NCBI GenBank assembly: GCA_963974055.1 | Contig: CAXBCP010000011.1 | Span: 71,676-135,675 of the forward strand | DNA length: 64,000 nt | Source of the DNA: CAXBCP01 sp963974055 | GTDB lineage: Bacteria; Pseudomonadota; Alphaproteobacteria; MPNO01; UBA830 | Reading direction: 5' to 3' | In this document: piece after piece, positions 52,011-59,108 of the stretch | How the letters are laid out: each line of letters begins with the position of its first letter | Position numbering within the stretch: position 1 is the first letter of the stretch | Made by a program: the position numbers and the translations under genes | Notes under the pieces: generated by a model | Told to the model about the DNA's origin: nothing | Seen by the model: the letters and a program-made list of their open reading frames with translations, nothing else | Database searches by the model: none

Positions 52011-52844
52011 ATGGCCACACCCGGAGAACTGATCGGCGGGCGCTACGGCGCGGAATTTGGCGGCGAGACCCCGGCGGAGGTGCCGGAGACCATCGCGGAA
52101 TTGCTGGCGCGCCGCTGTATCCGGCGCTACACGGACGATCCCGTGCCCGACGCGCTGCTCGATACCCTGCTGGCCTGCGCCCAGTCGGCGCCGACCAAGT
52201 CGAACCTGCAGCAATATGCGATTATCGTGACGACCGACCGCGACCAGCGGATGAAGCTGGCCGATCTGAACCCGGATACCGGTCACATGCAGTACTGCCC
52301 CGTATTCCTGACCTTCTGTGCCGATATGCGCCGGGCAAAGCGCCTGACGGAGCGTCATGGCTACGCCTATGCGAGCAACAACATGGATACCTTCCTGAAC
52401 GCGACCGTCGATGCGGCGCTGGCCATGCAGTGCTTCATCACGGCGGCGGAGGCGGCCGGGCTCGGCTGCGCGCCGATCAGCCAGGTGCGCAACCGGATGG
52501 CGGAATTCTGCGCCGCGCTGTCGATCCCCGACGGGGTGTTCCCGATCGCCGGGCTGACCCTGGGCTGGCCGGCCTGGGAAGGGCGGATGAACGCCCGTCT
52601 GCCGCAGGCGGCGGTGATCCACCGCGAACGCTACGACGACAGCGGGCTCGACGGCCTCGTCGATGCCTATGACGCCCGGCGCCGGGAAACCAACCCCATA
52701 TCGGCGGACGGCCAGCGCCACACCGACAGATACGGCGTGTCGGAGAACTGCACCTGGTCCGAGAATGTCGCGCGCCAGCTTTCCGTCGCAGAGCGCGCGG
52801 ACTTCCGGGCCTTCCTGCTCGGCAACGGCTTCGACCTGACGTGA
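52011..52844 (+). CDS. Nitroreductase-family flavoprotein
   Basis: The protein has 277 residues from the ATG at 52011; an upstream ATG at 51960 adds 17 residues with no support. The FMN-binding pattern is present: ELLARRCIRRYTDDPVPDALLDTLLACAQSAPTKSNLQ near the N-terminus (about residues 25-65), NATVDAALAMQCFITAAEAAGLGCAPI, and a VFPIAGLTLGWPAW loop. Such enzymes reduce nitro groups, quinones or enones with NAD(P)H. It is divergent from the phosphoesterase gene. The substrate is unknown. Confidence 0.86.
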   Translation: MATPGELIGGRYGAEFGGETPAEVPETIAELLARRCIRRYTDDPVPDALLDTLLACAQSAPTKSNLQQYAIIVTTDRDQRMKLADLNPDTGHMQYCPVFLTFCADMRRAKRLTERHGYAYASNNMDTFLNATVDAALAMQCFITAAEAAGLGCAPISQVRNRMAEFCAALSIPDGVFPIAGLTLGWPAWEGRMNARLPQAAVIHRERYDDSGLDGLVDAYDARRRETNPISADGQRHTDRYGVSENCTWSENVARQLSVAERADFRAFLLGNGFDLT

Positions 52845-52887
52845 TTTCTCAGGTTCAGAAGTGCCGGTAATCCATTGTTATTGAGGT

Positions 52888-53469
52888 TTATTCTTCGAGA
52901 GGGTCGATGTCGAGCGCGTGTCGGATCGCGTCCATCCGGAAGCCGCGCCGTTGCAGCCATCCGGCATCCCGGCGGCGCGATTTTTCGTCCTGCGGCCGGC
53001 TTCGCCACGGCCCGCGCCGGGCGCGCCTGAGGGCCAGCGCCGCCTGGTCCAGCGCCGTCTCGCTGCTCTCGAGATCGTCGGCATCGACCTCCAGTTCCGG
53101 CAGGGCCTCGGTCAGCGCGATTTCGAGTTCCTTCTCGACGACCTCGCGGTCGACGACCGCGCCGCGGGCGGCCACGGTGACGGCGGCGCCGGACGCATAT
53201 CCCGAGCGCAGGGCGGAGCGCAGGCGCGCGGAGGCGGCTTCCTTGTCGTTGACCAGCCCGGTTGCGGTCAGGTCGGCAACGATCCCGGGGATGCATTCGG
53301 CAAAACCGGCGCGTTCTTCCGCATCCGCAACCTCGCGATACAGCCGCCGGTTCAGGTGATCGCTCAGCTTGCCGCCGGACACCAGATACCGCTGGCAGTA
53401 ATAGACCGCGATATTCCGCAGCCTCTTTTCCGACATCTTTCTTGGCGGGCGGTTCTTTTGAGCAGGCAT
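52888..53469 (-). CDS. recX: RecX-family regulatory protein
   Basis: The protein has about 193 residues from ATG 53469; a GTG at 53490 in frame is the alternative. The opening RPPRKMSEKRLRNIAVYYCQRYLVSGGKLSDHLNRRL and later RSGYASGAAVTVAARG are typical RecX repeats. The charged, Arg-rich C-terminal region DEKSRRRDAGWLQRRGFRMDAIRHALD is a third RecX-like helical repeat. RecX binds RecA filaments and limits recombination. No recA is nearby, as is usual in alphaproteobacteria. Confidence 0.82.
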   Translation of the reverse strand: MPAQKNRPPRKMSEKRLRNIAVYYCQRYLVSGGKLSDHLNRRLYREVADAEERAGFAECIPGIVADLTATGLVNDKEAASARLRSALRSGYASGAAVTVAARGAVVDREVVEKELEIALTEALPELEVDADDLESSETALDQAALALRRARRGPWRSRPQDEKSRRRDAGWLQRRGFRMDAIRHALDIDPLEE

Positions 53470-53648
53470 CAGACCGTCAGACAACTCCACGGGCGGCGAA
53501 TCGTAAATCGCCTCGGCCGGCCGCGCCGTATGCGGGCGACCCCGATCCGGCGCCGGGCGGCCCGGCGCAAGGTTTTGTTTACCAGTCTTACCCTAGTGTA
53601 GCGGCCGAATTGCCGCCTTGTCATGTATTTGGGGACGCAGAACCGGGA

Positions 53649-55409
53649 ATGCCACGTTCGAGGAAAAGACGGACCAGAACGAACGCCCCGCCGCCCGGGC
53701 CCTCGATAAAGTCCGTGCTGAAATCATTCGAGGGGCGGGATTTCGCGGCTGTTGTCGCGCAATGCCGGCGCATCCTCGCCGGCGATCCCCGCAATACGGA
53801 TGCGCTCAACATCCTCGGCGGCGCCTGTATCGAACTCGGCGACGTCGACGGGGCGATCGATGCGCTGGGCCGGGCGATCTCCGTGAACCCCGGCGATGCC
53901 GCCATCGAGGCCAACCTGGGCACGGCGCTGGCGACGGCAAAGCGCTACGCCGAGGCGGAAACGCATTTCACGGCCGCGCTCTCGCGTGCGCCCGGCGATA
54001 TCGACGTCATGGCCAATCTGGCCTTCGCCCGGCTCGAACAGGGGCATTTCGACCGGGCGCTGGAAACCTTCGCCGACGTGCTGGCCCGGGCGCCGGGCAA
54101 TCCGACCGTTCTGATCGGCGCCATCCGCGCCGCCGCGGCCGGCGGAGACCGGACACTGGCGGAAGCCTATGCCCGCGCCGCGCTTGCCGCCGACGGCGAC
54201 AGTCCCGCCCGCCAGCGCGAGCTCACCCTGGTCCTGCACGAGCATCACCTGTTTGCGGAAAGCCTTGCCGCGGCCGACGCTGCGCTGGCAGGAAGCCCGG
54301 CCAGTGCCGGACTTCATATCGACAGGGGTGTCGTTCTTTCCAAGCTCGCGCGATACGACGCGGCCCTGGCGTGCTTCGATGCGGCGCTCGATATCGAGCC
54401 CGACAATGCCGACGGCACGATGTGGCGCGCAATGTTGAATCTCTCCCTCGGGCGCTTCGCCGCCGGTTGGCCCGGTTACAGGTCCCGGCCGAGCCTGCGG
54501 TCGCTGCAGGCGCCGAACAGCCTGGCCGCCTGCGGAAAGAACTACCGCATCGCGCCGCTTCCGCAGGATCTCTCCGGGTCGCGTATTCTCGTCGACCGCG
54601 ACCAGGGGCTGGGCGACGAACTGTTCTTTCTGCGCTTTGCGAAGCGGTTGCGGGACCGCGGCGCCCATATCACCTACCGTTCCGACAAAAGGCTGGAGGC
54701 CATGTTGCAACGCGCCGGTATTGCGGATGCGGTCGCCAGCGATGCAGGGCCGGCGGGCGCGTTCGACCATGTGGTTGCCGTCTGCGATCTGCCGATGCTG
54801 ACGGGGGCGGGGGATGACGACAGTATTCTTCCGCCCATCGCCATTCCGCCCCTGGCGGACCGGACGGCGGAATTGGCCGCCCGGCTGGCGGCGTTCGGCG
54901 ACGGTCCGTATCTCGGCGTGACGTGGCGCGGCGGAACGGTCGGCAACAGCCGCTTTCTGCACAAGGAAATACCCGCCACCCGGCTTGCCGGGGCCGTCGC
55001 CGGCGCGGCGGGGACGATTGTCGTGCTTCAGCGCAACCCGGCCGAAGGCGAGGTCGCGGCGTTCGCGGAGGCGGCCGGCCGCCCGGTGCTGGATCTGAGC
55101 GCCCTCAATGCCGATCTTGAGGCGATGCTGAGCCTGTGTTCGCTGCTGGACGGCTATGTCGGCGTCAGCAATACCAATCTTTATCTGCGCGAATGCTGCG
55201 GCCGGTCGAGCCATGTGATCGTTCCGTACCCGCCGGAGTTCCGCTGGATGGTGTCCGGGACGGAATCGCCGTGGTTTCCGGGGTGCCGTGTGTACCGCCA
55301 GTCGCCCGATTCCGGCTGGGATGACGCGATGACCCGTCTTGCCGGCGCGCTTGGCGCGCCCGCGCCCTGCCGGCGGGTTGACGCCTATCCGCTGAAAACC
55401 AGGCTGTAG
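53649..55409 (+). CDS. TPR protein with glycosyltransferase-like C-terminal domain
   Basis: The protein has 586 residues from ATG 53649; the frame is open further upstream but runs over the recX promoter. Residues about 20-290 contain tandem tetratricopeptide repeats (for example DALNILGGACIELGDVDGAIDALGRA, IEANLGTALATAKRYAEAETHF). The C-terminal part has ILVDRDQGLGDELFFLRF, GPYLGVTWRGGT and DGYVGVSNTNLYL, like TPR-linked GT9/GT41-type glycosyltransferases. It may modify surface glycans or flagellin-like proteins. Its 3' end overlaps a tiny gene on the other strand by 25 bp. Confidence 0.78.
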   Translation: MPRSRKRRTRTNAPPPGPSIKSVLKSFEGRDFAAVVAQCRRILAGDPRNTDALNILGGACIELGDVDGAIDALGRAISVNPGDAAIEANLGTALATAKRYAEAETHFTAALSRAPGDIDVMANLAFARLEQGHFDRALETFADVLARAPGNPTVLIGAIRAAAAGGDRTLAEAYARAALAADGDSPARQRELTLVLHEHHLFAESLAAADAALAGSPASAGLHIDRGVVLSKLARYDAALACFDAALDIEPDNADGTMWRAMLNLSLGRFAAGWPGYRSRPSLRSLQAPNSLAACGKNYRIAPLPQDLSGSRILVDRDQGLGDELFFLRFAKRLRDRGAHITYRSDKRLEAMLQRAGIADAVASDAGPAGAFDHVVAVCDLPMLTGAGDDDSILPPIAIPPLADRTAELAARLAAFGDGPYLGVTWRGGTVGNSRFLHKEIPATRLAGAVAGAAGTIVVLQRNPAEGEVAAFAEAAGRPVLDLSALNADLEAMLSLCSLLDGYVGVSNTNLYLRECCGRSSHVIVPYPPEFRWMVSGTESPWFPGCRVYRQSPDSGWDDAMTRLAGALGAPAPCRRVDAYPLKTRL

Positions 55410-55534
55410 AACACGTAGGCGAAAAAGCACAAACCGACGGCGAGATAGAATTTCTCCACCCACGGGTTCTTCTCCTTGCGCGTCGCAAGGCCGAGAAAGT
55501 CGATGCTCTGTTTTTCCTGCGGGAACCATTTCAT
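55385..55534 (-). CDS. Very small membrane protein (49 residues)
   Basis: The frame encodes MKWFPQEKQSIDFLGLATRK, then a charged stretch, then a single strongly hydrophobic segment LAVGLCFFAYVFYSLVF. Good codon use and a compact amphipathic N-terminus plus one transmembrane helix support a real gene. The upstream GGACAG is only a weak ribosome-binding site. It overlaps the end of the TPR gene by 25 bp and is divergent from the 33-residue gene. No family is recognised. Confidence 0.55.
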   Translation of the reverse strand: MKWFPQEKQSIDFLGLATRKEKNPWVEKFYLAVGLCFFAYVFYSLVFSG

Positions 55535-55645
55535 GGCATCTGTCCAGTTCGATCAGCGGCGGAGATGCCGCTTATGGGATTGATATAGATTAAGGACCGG
55601 CAAAAGACGACACCTGAAAATTCTCCTCTAAAAACGGAGGATTCG

Positions 55646-55747
55646 ATGGAACAGTCAGACATGATGGTCACGATCGGCGTGGTCGCCGTTTTCACGGTTT
55701 TTGCGCTGGTGCTCGCATGGGCGTCGCGGGGGTCCCACCACAAGTAA
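55646..55747 (+). CDS. Very small membrane protein (33 residues)
   Basis: This frame starts at ATG 55646 directly after a perfect CGGAGG ribosome-binding site at ideal spacing, ending with TAA at 55747. The peptide is MEQSDMMVTIGVVAVFTVFA, then LVLAWASRG and SHHK: one transmembrane helix with a short basic tail. Size and topology resemble accessory subunits of respiratory or transport complexes. It is divergent from the 49-residue gene, so the two may form a small-protein pair. Confidence 0.72.
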   Translation: MEQSDMMVTIGVVAVFTVFALVLAWASRGSHHK

Positions 55748-55783
55748 ACCCGTCGGGCGGATTACCGCCGCCGACGTCAGGGA

Positions 55784-58078
55784 CTAGGCGATTTTCCGCC
55801 GGTCTTCGATCACGCAGCTGGCCGGCAGGCGGACGGTTGCCGTGGTTCCCGCGCCGTTGCGGCTGAAGATTTCCAGGGAGCCGCCATGGAGTTCGGCCAT
55901 GGCCTTTACCAGGGGCAGGCCGAGCCCGGTTCCCTCGTAGTTTCGCTGCAGTGTCATGTCGGCCTGGCCGAACGGCTGGAGAATGATTTCCAGCTTGTCT
56001 TCGGGAATCCCGCAACCCGTATCCGCCACCGAGAAAACAAATCCCAGCGAATCCGCCTCCGCGCTCAGGGTCACGAAGCCGCCTTCCGGGGTGAACTTGA
56101 CCGCGTTGGACAGAAGGTTGAGCAATATCTGCTTGATCATCCGTTGGTCGGCGCAGACCATCGCGACGTCTGCCGATATCGTGTTCAGCACGGTCACTTC
56201 GCCCTTTTGCGCCCTGTCTGCGACCAGGCGGACCGACATTTCGGCCGCCCGGGAGAAATCGAACACGTCTTCGATGGGGGTGAGCTCGCCCGCCTCGATT
56301 TTCGACATATCGAGAATATCGTTGATGATCTGAATCAGGTGCTGGCCGCTGCTGTTGATATCCTTCATGTATTCCAGGTACTGGGGCGATCCGAGCGGTC
56401 CGAGCGCCTCCGAGCACATCATGTCGGAAAATCCGATGATCGCGTTCAGCGGCGTGCGGAGCTCGTGGCTCATATTCGCCAGGAATTCGGTTTTCGCCCG
56501 GTTCGCGGCTTCCGCTTCCTGACGCGCGTCTTCCCGTGCCTGCTCCGCGAGCATGCGGAGCGTCACGTCGCGGAAGGAATAGATATGGGAAATACGCTCG
56601 CCCGCCGCGGTCGTCGCATCGGTCTGGGCAAACGACACCGGCGCCATGTAGACCACGAGGTCCATCGTAAACGGCGTTCCGTCGGCGCGGGTGCAGTCCA
56701 GCTGAAGGGGTTGAAGGCCGTCCCCGGACGCGGGCCCGGCATGAGCCTCCAGAAAGAGGGCGCTGTGCTGTTCCACGTCCGGGATAAAGTCCGCAATCGA
56801 CCGCCCGAGGGCATCTTCCGGATGCCATCCCATGACCCGGTCGGCCGATGAATTCGTGGAAATAATCTCGCCGTCGGGTGTCGTGACGACAATGCCGTCA
56901 AAGCTTTTTTCGACCACCTTGTGAAGGGATTCGTTCCGCCGCCTGACCATGGCTTCGGCGAACTGTTTCTTCATCCGGTCGTTATGGGCGCCGATCGCCG
57001 TGCTCAGACCAATGGCCGTGACGAAGGCGAGACTGGGTGCGAAGAGCGGGATCATGACATCGCCGAGCGCGAAGAGGCCGAACCCGGCAGTCCAGAGAAG
57101 GGTCAAGCTTGCTATGGCGAGCGCTATCCTGGCGATCAGGCGGAGACCGACTATGGCGATCGAGACGCCGAGAGCGGCGACAATCACGGCGACGGCGAGT
57201 TCGATCAGCAGGTTCTTCCGGTCGAAGGTATAGCCGTCGATGAGCTGTGCGATCGCGAAGGCATGAACGACGATACCGGGCAGGGAGCCCTCGTGGTTTC
57301 CCAGCAATGCTGCGAAAGGCGTTCTGTGCCGGTCTTCGTTCGGAAGGTCGGCGCCGATCAGGACGATCTTGTCCGCATACCACTGTTGCGGAATATTTTT
57401 CAGAATATGGAGCGGGAACGTCCGGAACGGAACCGGGCTGCCGTCGGTGTCGCTCCGGAAATAGAGGTTCTGCGTTTCCGTCGTTACGTTGGCTCCCGCT
57501 TCGCGGGCAAGCGCCGGGGCGAACGCGGTCCGGTACCCGGTCTCCGTCTCCTCGCCCGGGTATATCCAGCGGACGGTTCCATCCCCGCCCGCCTTGACGA
57601 GATTCGACGGCGCATGAACCGCGTCCTTCAGGTATGTGGCGAGATGATTGACCTGGTCCGCCGTTAGTCCTTCGGCCCGGGACGCCCAGCCGACGACCAC
57701 GGGGACTTTGCTTGCCGCCACGGCCCTGGCGAGCCTCTCGTCCTTACTGCTTTCGGTCGGTTGATCGAACAGAATATCGATGCCGATCGCCCGAACGCCA
57801 GCGGCATTGAAGCGTTCGACGGCGTCGGCAATCATGCCGCGGTCGAGCGGGAAGCGATAGGGGTAATGCGACAGCGTGTCTTCGGTGATCGTGAAGATCA
57901 CAATATCGGGGTGCGGTTCCATCGCCGGGGCAATGGTGGTCAGACGAAGATCGGCGAGCCAGTCGTCGACGAAATCGAGAACCGAGAACGCTTTCGGCGA
58001 CAGCAGGCTGCCGGCCGCGCACAGGATCCCGATCATCATGTAGTTCAGGAACTGGATTTGTCTGAGAAACTGGCGCAT
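55784..58078 (-). CDS. CHASE2-PAS hybrid-type sensor histidine kinase
   Basis: This 764-residue membrane sensor has a CHASE2 domain (about residues 30-290: LSPKAFSVLDFVDDWLADLR, DIVIFTITEDTLSHYPYRFPLDRG, AIGIDILFDQPTESS, RTAFAPALA) that faces the periplasm. It is followed by three transmembrane helices (about 295-365), typical of CHASE2 proteins. A PAS domain comes next (SFDGIVVTTPDGEIISTN), then the HisKA box LANMSHELRTPLNAIIGFSD with phospho-acceptor H538 and a complete HATPase (NLLSNAVKFTPEGG, DTGCGIP, GTGLGLPLVKAM). No receiver domain or adjacent regulator is encoded. It is the last gene of the exoprotein/CHAT locus. Confidence 0.92.
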   Translation of the reverse strand: MRQFLRQIQFLNYMMIGILCAAGSLLSPKAFSVLDFVDDWLADLRLTTIAPAMEPHPDIVIFTITEDTLSHYPYRFPLDRGMIADAVERFNAAGVRAIGIDILFDQPTESSKDERLARAVAASKVPVVVGWASRAEGLTADQVNHLATYLKDAVHAPSNLVKAGGDGTVRWIYPGEETETGYRTAFAPALAREAGANVTTETQNLYFRSDTDGSPVPFRTFPLHILKNIPQQWYADKIVLIGADLPNEDRHRTPFAALLGNHEGSLPGIVVHAFAIAQLIDGYTFDRKNLLIELAVAVIVAALGVSIAIVGLRLIARIALAIASLTLLWTAGFGLFALGDVMIPLFAPSLAFVTAIGLSTAIGAHNDRMKKQFAEAMVRRRNESLHKVVEKSFDGIVVTTPDGEIISTNSSADRVMGWHPEDALGRSIADFIPDVEQHSALFLEAHAGPASGDGLQPLQLDCTRADGTPFTMDLVVYMAPVSFAQTDATTAAGERISHIYSFRDVTLRMLAEQAREDARQEAEAANRAKTEFLANMSHELRTPLNAIIGFSDMMCSEALGPLGSPQYLEYMKDINSSGQHLIQIINDILDMSKIEAGELTPIEDVFDFSRAAEMSVRLVADRAQKGEVTVLNTISADVAMVCADQRMIKQILLNLLSNAVKFTPEGGFVTLSAEADSLGFVFSVADTGCGIPEDKLEIILQPFGQADMTLQRNYEGTGLGLPLVKAMAELHGGSLEIFSRNGAGTTATVRLPASCVIEDRRKIA

Positions 58079-58097
58079 TACGGCGCGGTCCGAAATG

Positions 58098-58130
58098 CGT
58101 CAGGGCGGGGAAACGAATCCCGCCCTGACG
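58098..58130 (-). other. Intercistronic hairpin ahead of the CHASE2 kinase gene
   Basis: Perfect 12-bp stem (CGTCAGGGCGGG with CCCGCCCTGACG) and 9-nt loop, 20 bases upstream of the kinase start. There is no clear T run on the minus strand. It could be an attenuator, a processing site or an RNA-stability element. Confidence 0.5.
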
Positions 58131-58208
58131 ATGTATTTCTGAATCCGGCTGTCGCCGGAAACGGCGCTGACCGCCCGAAAATCGATATGGGGACCAGCGT
58201 CACCGCAT

Positions 58209-58943
58209 CTACCGAATCCGGTCGACCATGGCGAGCGCCTGATCCCGGCAGTTGTTACGGGCCATCCATGCAGCCTGTTCCGTCGGATTGTCCAGATCGG
58301 CGGGCATGACATTGAACTTCATTTCCGCGGAACGGCCGTTCACGCTGATGATGTAGTTCTGTCCGTCCTCGAAAACCTTGCTGCTTACCGGCAGGTATTC
58401 CTGGTTCGCGGGCCATTCGGCCTTGGCGGTCCGGGCGCTCTGGGCACGGCGGATCATAAGTGTTGCGACTTTGCCGGCATCGGGCCGCCACAGTTTCACG
58501 CTGTCGCCGCTGACGCATTTCGTCCCGGACTGGTCCACGTTCACCGCCCATTCGTTCGGCAGTTTGGCGGTTGTGGGTCCACCGGACCGGACAACCCCGA
58601 GCGCGCGGGTGGAGCGTTCCTCGCTCGACAGGAGCGCACCGAGAATGGCGGCGACCTTTTTCGGCGCTTTCGCCCCCGTGGAGGCGCCGCCGGCGAGGCT
58701 TGCCGGCTTGCCGGTCGACGGACCCTGCAGGGTCACTGTTTTGCCGTCTGCGCCGACAAGGGTGACCTTCGAGCCCGCCCTGAGCGTCAGGGACTGGTTG
58801 CCGTCGATCACGGCGCCGCGTTTCAGGGCGGCGCCTTCGGCGTGCAGCACCACCATTTCATAGGAAGCCTGTTTGGCATTCGCCGCGAAAGCAGCCGTCG
58901 CCAACAGAACCGTCGCCACACTGGCTTTCATCATCCTCTTCAT
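58209..58943 (-). CDS. Exported FecR-like-domain protein
   Basis: This 244-residue protein has a Sec signal peptide (MKRMMKASVATVLLATAAFAANA). The first mature part, ALKRGAVIDGNQSLTLRAGSKVTLVGADGKTVTLQGP, has the alternating turn-strand pattern of the FecR periplasmic domain. The rest (KCVSGDSVKLWRPDAGK, a pair of Cys and a DQALAMVDRI end) is unrecognised. FecR domains normally sense or relay surface events. It lies between the CHAT gene and the CHASE2 kinase gene in the same direction, and could link the exoprotein to the sensor. This is inference. Confidence 0.65.
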   Translation of the reverse strand: MKRMMKASVATVLLATAAFAANAKQASYEMVVLHAEGAALKRGAVIDGNQSLTLRAGSKVTLVGADGKTVTLQGPSTGKPASLAGGASTGAKAPKKVAAILGALLSSEERSTRALGVVRSGGPTTAKLPNEWAVNVDQSGTKCVSGDSVKLWRPDAGKVATLMIRRAQSARTAKAEWPANQEYLPVSSKVFEDGQNYIISVNGRSAEMKFNVMPADLDNPTEQAAWMARNNCRDQALAMVDRIR

Positions 58944-59108
58944 CTCATCGCTCCATTGTTGTTCGTTCTTCGCCTGTCGTAACGCCCGGCCGGTTTTTCC
59001 GGCGCGGGAATTCGTGGGGCAACTTTACGCAACAGGATTTAAGGCTTTGTGAAACGAAAGGGTTAAGCCGGGTTAACCAGGACCGTCGGAATCCGCCGAT
59101 TTCCGGGC

